64,000 nucleotides of DNA, from positions 25,246 through 89,245 of the forward strand of contig NZ_LFIQ01000052.1 in NCBI RefSeq assembly GCF_001189245.1, read 5' to 3'. Below the pieces are notes generated by a model. It did not search any database. It had not been told where the DNA came from and saw nothing but the letters and a program-made list of their open reading frames with translations. Both the position numbers and the translations under genes were made by a program. The DNA is from Bradyrhizobium pachyrhizi (GTDB lineage Bacteria; Pseudomonadota; Alphaproteobacteria; Rhizobiales; Xanthobacteraceae). Position 1 is the first letter of the stretch; each line of letters begins with the position of its first letter. This document shows positions 46,964 to 56,495 of the stretch, piece by piece.

Positions 46964-47971
46964 ATGCGTTCGCTGTCATCCGAGGACGCGACTGCTGCAA
47001 TTGGATTTACGCGCGGGAGGCGGTACCTGATGGACCGGTCTACATTCGAATACGAGGTGTCAGGAAGCCGGCTTTCCATGGGGCTGGTGAAGCTTCTGCA
47101 CACCGTTGTTGCGCGGAGTACCGGGCGCGGTATGGGACTTGCCATGCGGGCGGTCAAGCCGCTTCTGCATTCCCAGCTGTCTTGCGTCCATTTCGCCGAC
47201 GGTAGCCGCTTGTACTTCGAGCTGAACGACGTTTACTGGAATGCGTTCTTCATCGGCCAGCCCGGTATGACCTACGAGCCGGACATAGCGACGCTTCTGC
47301 TGCGGCTGAAGGATACCGACTATACGTTCTTCGATTGCGGTGCAAACATCGGATACTGGTCCGTTCTCGTCACGTCGGAAATGCTGGGTCGCAAGCGCGC
47401 GATTGCCGTCGAGGCTTCACGGGAGACGCTTGCAATTCTCGAGCAGAACCGTGACGCGAATGATCGGCGCTTCGAGATCTGCCGAAGGGCATTGTTCGAG
47501 TACGACGGGCGCAGCCTGTTCTTCTCCGACGACGGACCTCATTCGGCCCGGCACATCGTAACGTCGCAGAGCAGCCGTCCGTCACACACCGAACCCGTCA
47601 TATCGATAACGATCGATGCGTTGGCAAGGGACCAGCAGCTGACCGACAGCGATCGGCTCGTTATCAAGCTCGACGTCGAGGGCCAGGAGGTTGCGGCCCT
47701 GAAGGGCGCTCGGCAGGTTCTGAAGCGCGACACGCTGATCATCTACGAAGATCATGGCCAGGATCGCAGCCACGCGACCACGAGGTACGTGTTCGAGGCA
47801 CTCGGACTTCCGGTGTTTGCTCTTGCTGCAGACGGGTCGGTCACGAAGGTCGGTGACCTCGGCACACTGGATCGCCTGAAAGTGAACCCCAAAATCGGCT
47901 ACAATTTCGCGACCTGCCCACCCGGATCCGGCTTCCACCGCTGGATATCAGGAATCGCCAGCCAGGCATGA
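46964..47971 (+). CDS. FkbM-family methyltransferase
   Basis: A 335-residue SAM enzyme. The SAM loop is FFDCGANIGYWSVL, AIAVEASRETLAILEQN is the acidic loop, and KLDVEGQEVAALKGARQVL is the FkbM signature near the C-terminus. FkbM members O-methylate sugars or polyketides, here presumably a sugar of the EPS repeat. GGGGAG lies about 8 nt upstream of the ATG, and the gene follows the flippase by 17 nt. Confidence 0.88.
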   Translation: MRSLSSEDATAAIGFTRGRRYLMDRSTFEYEVSGSRLSMGLVKLLHTVVARSTGRGMGLAMRAVKPLLHSQLSCVHFADGSRLYFELNDVYWNAFFIGQPGMTYEPDIATLLLRLKDTDYTFFDCGANIGYWSVLVTSEMLGRKRAIAVEASRETLAILEQNRDANDRRFEICRRALFEYDGRSLFFSDDGPHSARHIVTSQSSRPSHTEPVISITIDALARDQQLTDSDRLVIKLDVEGQEVAALKGARQVLKRDTLIIYEDHGQDRSHATTRYVFEALGLPVFALAADGSVTKVGDLGTLDRLKVNPKIGYNFATCPPGSGFHRWISGIASQA

Positions 47972-48095
47972 TCGTGTCGGGTGCCGTCGGAGGCCGATCC
48001 TGGCGCACGGGATCGCAGGCGGCTCAACCTACTTCGCGTGCCCGAGCCAGAATTCGCGTGCACTCGGCTCTTCGATGCGATCAGAATGCACAATA

Positions 48096-49109
48096 TCAAT
48101 TGCTGCCGCCGAACAGCATCTGGACCGCCGACTGCACGCCATTCATTCGCCCCTCGAACGGAATTCTCCCGTCGGATGGCCCTCCGACCGCGATGCGGGG
48201 GAGCCCAAAAGGATTCAGCTTGCGATCAGATATCTGTCCATGCCGAGTTGTGACTGCGGTCGAAAAACCGACCTCCACCGCGAGATGTTGTTCTCGATCA
48301 CCGCATGCCCTGGAGTTGCCGTAGGGAAAAGCGACGTGCCGAACCGGGCGCTGAAGCAGTCTCTCAAGATAGGTGCGGTTACCCGCCATTTCGGCACGCG
48401 CTGAAGCTGCATTCAGGTACGCGAGCGCTGGATGCGATTCCGTGTGTCCGCCAATCGTGGCCAGGGGGTGTCGTGCCAGGACCTGAAGCTCGCGCTCATT
48501 GATGAAATAGGCGTCGTTCAAGGCCTCCAGCGACAGATCGGCCTTGCTGAACGTAGGGGCGAGCATCTCGACTCGTTGGTAATCTTCATGGACCCAGTTG
48601 CTCACCTTCTCCAGGGCCGATACCTTCTCGTCAAAATCGCGACAGCTGAATCGCATGTTCATTGCGTCGATCGCAAGACTGTCTCTCGAGCGGAATAGGT
48701 CCCGCAAGCCCAGCCACCACGGTTGCAGCGTCCGCGTCACCGCACCCGTTGGAACATATACGGTGAAGGGCGCATTATTTCGCTCAAGGATCGGCAATGC
48801 CGTCGTGACGTTGTCCTTGTAGCCGTCGTCGAAGGTAAGCACCGCATAGCGGCGGGGTTCAGGATCCACCGCCAGCCGCTCGAGACATGCATCGAGACTG
48901 ACAATCTCCCATCCCTGCTGGCGCAGCCACTTCAGGGTGTATTCAAAGAAATCAGGCGATGCACCGGTCTTCAGCTCCGAGCGCCAGTCCGACTGAATCT
49001 CATGGAACATCAGGATGGCGGCCCTGCCGGCAAATACCTTGCGTAAAGCAGGCGCGAGTCCCGCCCAACTAGCCGCATGGAATATCGTTCGGCTGAGAAG
49101 TCGCTTCAC
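48096..49109 (-). CDS. NodB-type polysaccharide deacetylase
   Basis: A 337-residue carbohydrate esterase 4 protein. Metal and catalytic motifs are LTFDDGYKDN (Asp-Asp) and GGHTESHPAL (His-x-x-x-His). YVPTGAV and HVAFPYGNSRA are the other conserved strands. The N-terminus has a weak hydrophobic stretch without a clear cleavage site. It removes N-acetyl groups from amino sugars in a polysaccharide. It is read opposite to the surrounding EPS genes. Confidence 0.9.
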   Translation of the reverse strand: MKRLLSRTIFHAASWAGLAPALRKVFAGRAAILMFHEIQSDWRSELKTGASPDFFEYTLKWLRQQGWEIVSLDACLERLAVDPEPRRYAVLTFDDGYKDNVTTALPILERNNAPFTVYVPTGAVTRTLQPWWLGLRDLFRSRDSLAIDAMNMRFSCRDFDEKVSALEKVSNWVHEDYQRVEMLAPTFSKADLSLEALNDAYFINERELQVLARHPLATIGGHTESHPALAYLNAASARAEMAGNRTYLERLLQRPVRHVAFPYGNSRACGDREQHLAVEVGFSTAVTTRHGQISDRKLNPFGLPRIAVGGPSDGRIPFEGRMNGVQSAVQMLFGGSN

Positions 49110-49444
49110 GCGAAATCACCACCGGACAGGTTGATTGCGCGCAAGCCGACCAAGCGTCTTCGGTGCCCATGTGATTGCGTGCGCGATCTGCCCATGCTCA
49201 TCTCAAATAGCCCTCGTGAACGCAGCAGTGTTTCCGACGGGAAACACCCCTCCATTTATCGACAAACCGCACCGCTCTGGCAACCACGGCGCTGGTACTC
49301 ACTACTGGGTACCCCAGATTTCATCGCCTCCACTCTGAATGCGCCGCCTGCATCGAACTGCTTTCACGGTAGCTTTTCGTCAGACACAGAGTGCACCGGC
49401 CACTGGTGATGCCGGCGTTCGTGATGCGCGTGTCGAGGGCCTTT
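49110..49444. promoter_or_regulatory. Divergent promoter with a perfect operator-like palindrome
   Basis: GTGTTTCC (49228-49235) and GGAAACAC (49240-49247) form a perfect 8-bp inverted repeat with a 4-nt spacer, a 20-nt site typical of dimeric regulators. It lies 119 nt upstream of the deacetylase start and about 200 nt upstream of the GT4 start. The remaining sequence shows nothing gene-like. Confidence 0.55.
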
Positions 49445-50665
49445 ATGAAAGTACTGCTCGCCAATAAGTTTCTGTTCAACAACGGTGGCGCAGAGGCAGT
49501 GCTGCTTCAGGAAAGAATGTTCCTGACGAGCAGCGGGGCGGACGTCATTGACTTCGCGATGCAGCACGAGCGGAACATCGAATCCCGCTACGCAAATCAC
49601 TTCGTATCTCGCCAGGAATACCGGACCGGCGGCCGTCTCGCCAAGATCAAGAGCGCGCTCTCATTGATTCACTCGCGCGAAGCCGTGAGCAAGCTGGCAT
49701 CCCTGATCGAGGAGACCCGACCGGACCTGATGCACTGCCACAACATCTATCATCAGCTGACCCCGTCGATTGTCGGCGTCGCCAAGTCGCGCGGGATTCC
49801 GGTCGTGCTGACCCTGCACGATTCGAAGCCGGTGTGTCCGGTGCACACCCGCATGCGAGAGGACCAATTATGTTCATCGTGTCTCGCCGGCGATTTCCAT
49901 CACGTGCTGATGCACCGTTGCGCTGACGGCTCGATCGCACAGAGCGCCACGCTTTACATGGAAGCGGTCATTCAGCGCTGGTTTGGCAGCTACGAGAAGG
50001 TGGATCGCTTCCTCGCGCCGAGCCAGTTCATGCGGGAGTCGGTGCTGCCTCGGTTCGCCGCGGACCGGGTCCAGGTGCTCTACAACGGCGTGGATGTCAG
50101 CGGCATTTCGGCGAGCGATCGGGACAAGGGATACGTGCTCTATTGCGGCCGGCTCGCGCCGGGAAAGGGTGCGGAGACGCTGTTGCGCGCCCACGAAGCA
50201 GCGGACTTCCGGTGGCCTCTCGTCGTCGCAGGATCCGGCCCGCTGGCGGATAGTTTGAAGGCGCAGTTCACCCGGAATGTGCGTTTCGCGGGCCAGCTTT
50301 CCGGCGAGACTTTAAACGAGACGATCGCCGAGGCTTCCGTGGTGGTTGTGCCTTCGGAGTGGTGCGAGAACTGCCCGATGTCGGTGCTGGAGGCGATGGC
50401 CTATGGCAAGGCGGTCGTAGCGACCCGCGTCGGCGGCATTCCGGAGCTCGTGGACGATCGTGTGACGGGGCTTTTGTTTGAACCCGGCAATACGGACGAG
50501 CTTCGTCATCACCTCGATTGCCTGATGAACGACGCCACACGCCGTGCAGGCATGGGAGCAGCAGGAAGAAGCCGCGTCGAGGCGGACTTCTCTCTCGAGA
50601 AGCATAACACCGAGCTGATGGCCGTCTACCGATCACTGGTGAGCGAGCGGCCTTCATCGCATTGA
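49445..50665 (+). CDS. GT4-family glycosyltransferase
   Basis: A 406-residue GT-B enzyme. The acceptor domain begins MKVLLANKFLFNNGGAEAVL. The C-terminal donor domain has YVLYCGRLAPGKGAETLL and the GT4 motif EWCENCPMSVLEAMAYGKAV (E-x7-E), which binds the sugar nucleotide. Cys-x-x-Cys pairs in the middle (KPVCPVH, LCSSCLAG) are common in a subgroup of EPS transferases. GAGGG lies 7 nt upstream of the ATG at 49445; earlier in-frame starts at 49391 and 49424 are less likely. It is coupled closely to the radical SAM gene (9 nt). Confidence 0.92.
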   Translation: MKVLLANKFLFNNGGAEAVLLQERMFLTSSGADVIDFAMQHERNIESRYANHFVSRQEYRTGGRLAKIKSALSLIHSREAVSKLASLIEETRPDLMHCHNIYHQLTPSIVGVAKSRGIPVVLTLHDSKPVCPVHTRMREDQLCSSCLAGDFHHVLMHRCADGSIAQSATLYMEAVIQRWFGSYEKVDRFLAPSQFMRESVLPRFAADRVQVLYNGVDVSGISASDRDKGYVLYCGRLAPGKGAETLLRAHEAADFRWPLVVAGSGPLADSLKAQFTRNVRFAGQLSGETLNETIAEASVVVVPSEWCENCPMSVLEAMAYGKAVVATRVGGIPELVDDRVTGLLFEPGNTDELRHHLDCLMNDATRRAGMGAAGRSRVEADFSLEKHNTELMAVYRSLVSERPSSH

Positions 50666-50674
50666 GGATTGCAA

Positions 50675-51808
50675 ATGGACCTCACCGTAATCTCCACGTT
50701 TCGTTGCAACTCGAGATGCCAGATGTGTTACATCTGGAAGAATCCGACCGATCCAAAGGAAGAGGTCACGCTCGAGACCCTGGCGAAACTTCCTGCGGGG
50801 TTCGACAATCTCAATATCTCCGGCGGAGAGCCGACCCTGCGGAAGGATCTGGCCGAGATGGTGGACCTGCTCCACCCCAAGGCCCGGATCATAGAGATCA
50901 GCTCGAACGGCCTGCATCCCGAGCGTCTCCTGCCCATCGTCAAGAAGCACCCGAAGATAAAGGTTCGTTTCAGCCTCGAGGGTGACGCGACCACCAGCGA
51001 CTGCATCCGCGGCGAGAAGGACGGCTACGCCACGAAGGTCGCCGGACTTCGCATGCTGCAGGAGGCAGGTGGGCAGGACCTGGGATTCGCCTTCGTCATC
51101 CAGGACGAGAATGTGGCCCAGCTCGTTCGAACCTATGAACTGGCGCGTTCGATGGGGTTCGAACTTGCGACCTCGACGCTGCACAACGCGTGGCAGTTCT
51201 ACAAGAACGACAATTATTTCTATGAACGTGTCGCGGTGGCCCGGCAAGTCGAAGGGCTTATCACTGCGATGCTCAAGAGCAACAAGCCGAAGAACTGGTT
51301 TCGCGCCTACCTGAATTTGGGCTTGATCGAAAAGATCCTCGGCCACCCGCGGTTGATCCGCTGCAGCGCGGGGACGGATTTCGCATTCATCGACCCGTGG
51401 TCCGATGTGTGGGCCTGCAACGTGCGGTCGGACCTGCCGCTGGGCAATTTGGCGCGCCAATCCTGGAGCGAGATCATGGCCAGTGACACGGCCAAGAACT
51501 CCGTCGCCAAGGTTCACGCTTGCCAACAAAACTGCTGGATGGTGACGACCGCGCGCACGGCAATGCGCTCAACGCTGATTCCGCAGGCACCGAAGATGGG
51601 TCCGCTCATCTGGGTGCTGAAGAATAAGCTGAAGGTCGAGCTCGGCCGGCCGATCTGTTTCGATCAATACATCGATTATTCCAACGTCGCGCCTACTCCG
51701 CACGTCCAGCGAACGTCATTCCTCAACGAAAAGCAAAAGGCACGGTTGGTGCGCGGGAGAGAGACGGTCGACGCCCGATACCCGCTCAAGGAATTCCTAA
51801 ATAACTGA
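50675..51808 (+). CDS. Radical SAM protein with SPASM-like C-terminus
   Basis: A 377-residue enzyme. The [4Fe-4S] motif is CNSRCQMC (Cys11, Cys15, Cys18), followed by NISGGEPTL (SAM-binding GGE). The C-terminal part has Cys in RCSAGTDFAFIDP, WACNVR and HACQQNC, spaced as in SPASM/twitch auxiliary cluster domains. It lies between two glycosyltransferase genes, 9 nt after the first and 20 nt before the second, so it probably modifies a sugar or lipid-linked precursor by radical chemistry. The exact reaction is unknown. GAGG lies before the ATG at 50675. Confidence 0.88.
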   Translation: MDLTVISTFRCNSRCQMCYIWKNPTDPKEEVTLETLAKLPAGFDNLNISGGEPTLRKDLAEMVDLLHPKARIIEISSNGLHPERLLPIVKKHPKIKVRFSLEGDATTSDCIRGEKDGYATKVAGLRMLQEAGGQDLGFAFVIQDENVAQLVRTYELARSMGFELATSTLHNAWQFYKNDNYFYERVAVARQVEGLITAMLKSNKPKNWFRAYLNLGLIEKILGHPRLIRCSAGTDFAFIDPWSDVWACNVRSDLPLGNLARQSWSEIMASDTAKNSVAKVHACQQNCWMVTTARTAMRSTLIPQAPKMGPLIWVLKNKLKVELGRPICFDQYIDYSNVAPTPHVQRTSFLNEKQKARLVRGRETVDARYPLKEFLNN

Positions 51809-51828
51809 TTGGACAGAAGGAGGGTGCA

Positions 51829-53010
51829 GTGAGTGCGGATCATCTGGTACTGCGGGTGATCATGCTTGGCTTGCGCGGGTTTCCCAATGTGCAGGGAGGA
51901 GTGGAAGTTCACGCGGAGCACCTGTGCCCCCATCTCAAGGAACTGGGCTGCGATGTCGAGGTGATCGTTCGTTCCTCCTATATGCCGCCTGATCGCGGCG
52001 ACGAGTGGCAGGGCGTACGTTACCAGCGGGTATGGTGTCCGAAGACCTCGGGTCTTGAGACAATCGTCCATTCATTCCTCGGAGTGCTTGTCGCTGCATG
52101 GCAGCGGCCGGACGTGTTGCACATCCAGGCCATCGGACCGGCCTTGATGGCGCCACTCGCGCGCTTGCTGGGACTGCATGTTGTCGTGACGCACCACGGG
52201 CCGGATTACGAACGCGAGAAGTGGGGCCGATTGGCCAGGATGGCCCTGCGCGCCGGCGAGGCCTGGGGCATGCGATTTTCCGACGGCCGCATCGTCATCT
52301 CCCAGACCATCCGAAAGCTGGTGCGGGAAAAGTACGGCCTGAATTCGGACCTCATTCCAAACGGCGTCACCTTGCCCGACGTACCGAAAAGCACTTCGGT
52401 GCTGGACAAGCTTGGGCTTACGCCGGGACGATATGTGTTGATGGTGGGTCGGCTGGTGCCAGAGAAGCGGCACACCGACCTGATTCAGGCCTTTGCCGAT
52501 GCCAGACTCACCGGATGGAAGCTCGTGTTCGTCGGCGCCTCCGAGCATCCCGACGCGTATACGGAGATGCTTGCGGCACGCGCTGGAGCGACCGCTGGGG
52601 TGATCATGGCGGGCTTCCAGTGCGGGCTCGCACTGCGGGAGCTATACGCCCACGCAGGCATTTTCGTTTTGCCATCCTCGCACGAAGGCTTGCCGATCGC
52701 GCTGCTGGAAGCTTTGAGCTTCGGTTTGCCCGTGGTGGCCAGTGACATTCCTGCTCACCTGGAGATCGGATTGAATGACGCGCACTATTTTCATGTGGGA
52801 GATGTATCAGGGCTCGCGGATCGCCTGGCATCGTTTGCGCACAGTCCGTGGCCGCTGGAGTTGCGCGAGAAGACACGCAACTGGTTGGCCGAACGGGAAG
52901 ACTGGCGCTCTATCGCGGAGCGCACTCTCGGATGCTATCGCAGAGCAATTGAGCCTCGTCGAGGCGGTCCTCATGCGCGGTCCCGGGCGGCGCCGCCCAG
53001 CACCGCCTAG
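51829..53010 (+). CDS. GT4-family glycosyltransferase (DUF1972-like N-terminus)
   Basis: A 393-residue GT-B enzyme. The N-terminus IMLGLRGFPNVQGGVEVHAE is typical of rhamnosyl/galactosyl transferases with a DUF1972-like domain. The donor domain has VLMVGRLVPEKRHTDLIQAF and SSHEGLPIALLEALSFGLPV (E-x7-E). It starts with GTG after a strong AGAAGGAGG site. The Arg/Pro-rich last ~20 residues are probably disordered. Confidence 0.92.
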   Translation: MSADHLVLRVIMLGLRGFPNVQGGVEVHAEHLCPHLKELGCDVEVIVRSSYMPPDRGDEWQGVRYQRVWCPKTSGLETIVHSFLGVLVAAWQRPDVLHIQAIGPALMAPLARLLGLHVVVTHHGPDYEREKWGRLARMALRAGEAWGMRFSDGRIVISQTIRKLVREKYGLNSDLIPNGVTLPDVPKSTSVLDKLGLTPGRYVLMVGRLVPEKRHTDLIQAFADARLTGWKLVFVGASEHPDAYTEMLAARAGATAGVIMAGFQCGLALRELYAHAGIFVLPSSHEGLPIALLEALSFGLPVVASDIPAHLEIGLNDAHYFHVGDVSGLADRLASFAHSPWPLELREKTRNWLAEREDWRSIAERTLGCYRRAIEPRRGGPHARSRAAPPSTA

Positions 53011-53103
53011 CGAGCTACGCACGCGGCGCGCCGGCCAACGCGCGATTCCCGTCCTGCAATTGAGGTATCGCCTCAAGTCGATCGAACCAAAGCGACGTTC
53101 AAG

Positions 53104-54426
53104 ATGAATATGCTTTTGCTGTATTTCCTCATCTATACGTTCTTTCGATCGATCTCCAACGGCCTCGACCGTCTGTCCGGGACGAGCTTTTCCATGATCC
53201 TGTCGCTCACCGTCATCGGGATCGGTGTTGTGGCCGCCTGGCACACGCGACATGTCAGGATACATAAAAGACTCTTCGTACTTTTGATATGCATGTCCGT
53301 CTTTTTTGCCGCTTGCGTGCTGTCATTTGTCATCAATGGTTTCGGAGCGGGCAAGATTATCGACCAGTATGCCGCCTGGTACGAGATGTTCAGGTATGTG
53401 TACCTGATCATGTTCGTGACACTGCTCTCCGCCCTTTATCGGCATCCGAATTTTTGTCCGAGCGTGCATCGTGTTTACGTGTTGCTGTTATTCGTCATTT
53501 CCGCGGTGGGGCTCGGTCAATACCTGACCGGTCATGCAGAGCTCGTCACGCAATACGACAAGTTTGAACGGGTCGCGGGTCTTTCTTCGCACCCGGTACC
53601 CTACAGTCTTGAGATCGTGCTGACCTTTTTCGTTTGCGAGCTGTCGCGCCGGAAAATGCGCCTTCCCATTCAGCACTTTCACATCGCGGTGTACTTGCTG
53701 TTTCTTGTTGCCCTGGTCCTTTCTGCTTCAAGGACCGGTGTCGCGCTGCTCGGAGTGACCCTCACCGTATACCTCTTTGTCCAGCGGCCGGCCCTCCTTC
53801 CCGTGTTCGCGGCAGCATTCGCGATCCTCCTATGGATATCTCCGTTTGGAGAGTTGTTTTCGGACCTGAGCACCGTTCCGGAATATATCATAAGAGGCGA
53901 ATATGCGGTGTGGGACTGGCGCACCGCGCCGACCTCGGTCCATTGGCGCATTCACCACTGGTACTATCTGTCCACACTTGGATTGGAACGAGCGTGGATC
54001 GGATATGGCCCCGGTCAAGTAGGGTTCTATAGCCCGTTTTCTCTTTTGGCGCATAGTCAGTTCGTGGAAATATTCTTCGAGTCGGGCGTGGTCGGCCTGA
54101 TCACCTTTGCCATGTTTTGGTTCAGTCTTCCGCTGGCCGCAATGTCGGACGGGCGGCGGCTCGTTTCCTCATATGGAAAACGGTCAGCAGAAATTGGAGT
54201 CCTGCACTTGTGGCTTGCGATGTTTGCCGGCGTCACGCTGGTCGCATCGTTCGATGCGAGCTTCGACAGGGAAACGGTGGCGTTTTCGCACTTGATCGTC
54301 AGTATGTTTGTTGTGCTGGCTCAACCTGAAGCCGTCACCGAACGTGACTCAGGATCGCGCTACTCATACATCTCGATGACTGCTGGTTCGCGGATTGAAG
54401 CATCGGCGAGCCGAGGAACTATCTGA
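53104..54426 (+). CDS. Wzy/O-antigen-ligase-like polymerase
   Basis: A 440-residue membrane protein with about 10-12 helices and a long periplasmic loop near 240-320 (residues around RTAPTSVHWRIHHWYYLSTL). The segment ASRTGVALLGVTLTVYLFVQ is typical of the Wzy_C/O-antigen ligase family. It should join repeat units in the periplasm, completing the Wzx/Wzy-type pathway with 42340, 43962 and 45483. The last ~30 residues are hydrophilic. Confidence 0.85.
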   Translation: MNMLLLYFLIYTFFRSISNGLDRLSGTSFSMILSLTVIGIGVVAAWHTRHVRIHKRLFVLLICMSVFFAACVLSFVINGFGAGKIIDQYAAWYEMFRYVYLIMFVTLLSALYRHPNFCPSVHRVYVLLLFVISAVGLGQYLTGHAELVTQYDKFERVAGLSSHPVPYSLEIVLTFFVCELSRRKMRLPIQHFHIAVYLLFLVALVLSASRTGVALLGVTLTVYLFVQRPALLPVFAAAFAILLWISPFGELFSDLSTVPEYIIRGEYAVWDWRTAPTSVHWRIHHWYYLSTLGLERAWIGYGPGQVGFYSPFSLLAHSQFVEIFFESGVVGLITFAMFWFSLPLAAMSDGRRLVSSYGKRSAEIGVLHLWLAMFAGVTLVASFDASFDRETVAFSHLIVSMFVVLAQPEAVTERDSGSRYSYISMTAGSRIEASASRGTI

Positions 54427-54482
54427 ACAGCAACATGGCCGCTGTTGGCAGCATCGGCCGATACTGGTTATGAGCACTTCCC

Positions 54483-55394
54483 ATGAAAGAGCATCTTGCC
54501 GCTCTCATGTTACTCGGCGCCCTCGTCTCATTGGCGAGCGCCGCGACGATAGCGCCTCCGTTCCAGTACGGACGATGCAGCGACAACCGTAATCTCTTGT
54601 TAGAGATCGAATCTGCGTCGCACATGACGCAGCGGGGAATGTGTCATCACAATCCAGTGCTGCAGGTGCAACTACACAAGCGTCCGGTACTCAAACCCAT
54701 CTGCACGTCCTTGTCGATCGATTGTGTGGTTTCGCAGACTTCCGGATATGACAACGGAATATATCCACACGGAGTCAGGACCTATTTCTCGTGGTATGCA
54801 GGCGGCCCCGCCGCCACCGGGAACATTGTTTCTCCTACCGACTTCTCTTCACTGACGGGTTGGGGACAGATTTATCCGCAAGTCGGTGTTTCGAACGTTG
54901 CTGCCAACGTCTACTTGAAGGACTATCGCGTCTATGTGCACTTGACGAGTGGCGGTTGGCAACTTGTACAAGATCAAGCCACGAATTCCATCGGTGGCCG
55001 GCATTACGTGGCAGACTTCTCCAACAACTCCTCTTCGGAAATGAGTCTCGTTGTTCAGTCTGACGGAAGCGTAAGAATGGACTCGCCAGCATCCGACTAT
55101 AATAATCATTTCTGGATTGAGCCGAGAGGATCGTATACTCCCGGAACAGTCGACGGGGTGTTCTCGCTGGCACAGCTACGCACCGATGATGCAAGTGCAA
55201 ATCTGATCGCAAACTTTGGAGCTGACTGGTGGAGAAACACCTCAGCTCCGTACCTCTACCAAAATGGAGTGTTTGTAAATAATCCCGGCATCGGCATGGG
55301 CACTTGGGTCAAGTTGACGACGACGTACCAGTACTTCTTCTTCACGACCATGACCGAAGCGCAACTACAAGCCGACCCGCCGCCCTTGAGATAG
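54483..55394 (+). CDS. Sec-exported protein with a module shared with the type I substrate
   Basis: A 303-residue protein. The N-terminus (LAALMLLGALVSLASAATI) is a Sec signal. Residues about 80-301 match the N-terminal ~225 residues of the protein at 57163: GWGQIYPQVG, GGWQLVQDQATNSIGG, RGSYTPGTVDGVF, FGADWW, NPGIGMGTWVKLTT and FTTMTEAQLQADPPP all have counterparts. The module is rich in Trp, Tyr, Gly and Asn, as in carbohydrate-binding or lectin-like beta folds. It follows the polymerase gene by 56 nt. I do not recognise the family; a polysaccharide-binding role is inferred from context. Base composition is less GC-rich than neighbouring genes. Confidence 0.75.
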   Translation: MKEHLAALMLLGALVSLASAATIAPPFQYGRCSDNRNLLLEIESASHMTQRGMCHHNPVLQVQLHKRPVLKPICTSLSIDCVVSQTSGYDNGIYPHGVRTYFSWYAGGPAATGNIVSPTDFSSLTGWGQIYPQVGVSNVAANVYLKDYRVYVHLTSGGWQLVQDQATNSIGGRHYVADFSNNSSSEMSLVVQSDGSVRMDSPASDYNNHFWIEPRGSYTPGTVDGVFSLAQLRTDDASANLIANFGADWWRNTSAPYLYQNGVFVNNPGIGMGTWVKLTTTYQYFFFTTMTEAQLQADPPPLR

Positions 55395-55519
55395 CTGAAC
55401 AGCGCTTCAGTGCTCGACAGATCCGCTCGGGCACTTGCCGCAACAGCCTCCGCGTCCAAGCGCGCGGCGCGCTCGCCAAGGATCATCGCATCCGCGGCGG
55501 CAAGATCCGAGGGGGTGGT

Positions 55520-55679
55520 TCAGGAGCGGTCACGATGGCGATGGAAATCCAGAATATCCCGTTCAGCCCTGAGCTTGCTGACCTCACGCCTGAGCCGCGC
55601 AATTACCTCTGCTGCTCGGGCTTCATCTGGCCGTGACCCGGCAAAGGCCTGCACAGGATCGGAGCCGAACTCCTTCACT
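55520..55679 (-). pseudogene. Relic of an IS3-family transposase OrfA
   Basis: The leftward frame contains FAGSRPDEARAAEVIARLRR followed by EVSKLRAERDIL, the conserved leucine-zipper end of IS3-family OrfA (typically ...RLRREVxKLRAERDILKKA). After RDIL the sequence degenerates to DFHRHRDRS and a stop. No OrfB remnant or clear inverted repeats were found. The fragment shows that this part of the locus has been a target of transposition. Confidence 0.75.
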
Positions 55680-55746
55680 CATTTTCGCAAAACATTCTCG
55701 TGAACCTCCCAGGTCTCGGGCGGCTTGCGCCGCCGATACCCGCGTT

Positions 55747-56484
55747 CTAGCTGGCGAGAACCATCAGTGATGCCCCGCCGAGCAAGCGCACAGACAGGTC
55801 CTCTCCGGCAACAGTCCGGACAATGCGCCGCCCGGCGTTCACGAGGAGGGTTTTCGTGGTTCGCCATTCGGGGTGGAGATGGAGGAAATCTTCAAGCCTG
55901 GTGTACTGACTGTCAATGATCTCAAAGCCGGTGTCGCGCAGTGTCGCCAGAGCTGTTGCCTGATCAAAGTAATGCAGGTGACCAACCTCCTTGCGTTTCT
56001 GAAGTGGCTGATCGCGCAGAACGCTGAGGACATTAAGGTCGAGGGGGATATGAAACACATAGTATTTCGAACGCCCTCTGAGCCTTCGCAGAAAGCCCAT
56101 ATAGTCATCGATGTGCTCGAAAACATCGATGCACAATAGAAGATCGTAGCTTCCGCTGGTTTGCGAGAAGTCTCCGCAGTGGAAGTGCAAATTGTCCCGT
56201 TCGCGCGGTTTGGCGGCAGTGATGGCATAGGGGGCGATATCGTAGCCAACGGCGGTTGAGTCACGGAAGACGTCGTGCTCAAGCAGGGCGTTCAGAACGC
56301 CTCCCACTCCGCAACCGACGTCGACGATCGTCCGGCAGGTGATGTTGTTGGCACGCACGATCCTGGCGATCTTCGCGGCCTTGGTTCCGGCATCCTCGTC
56401 ATGCCAGCCCGGATGGGCTTCGGCATAACCTTCCCCAGTATAGAGATCGCTGGACGCGAGCCCTGCCCCTCTGACGACAGCCAT
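55747..56484 (-). CDS. Class I SAM-dependent methyltransferase
   Basis: A 245-residue enzyme. The SAM motif is IVDVGCGVGGVLNALLE, the motif II region is AVGYDIAPYAI and motif post-I is LLLCIDVFEHIDDY. The ATG at 56484 has GGGAGAG 6 nt upstream. The C-terminal half has no recognisable substrate domain. It lies between two paralogous secreted-protein genes and is read opposite to them; it may methylate a sugar or lipid of the surface polymer. Confidence 0.88.
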   Translation of the reverse strand: MAVVRGAGLASSDLYTGEGYAEAHPGWHDEDAGTKAAKIARIVRANNITCRTIVDVGCGVGGVLNALLEHDVFRDSTAVGYDIAPYAITAAKPRERDNLHFHCGDFSQTSGSYDLLLCIDVFEHIDDYMGFLRRLRGRSKYYVFHIPLDLNVLSVLRDQPLQKRKEVGHLHYFDQATALATLRDTGFEIIDSQYTRLEDFLHLHPEWRTTKTLLVNAGRRIVRTVAGEDLSVRLLGGASLMVLAS

Positions 56485-56495
56485 TGTTCTCTCCC

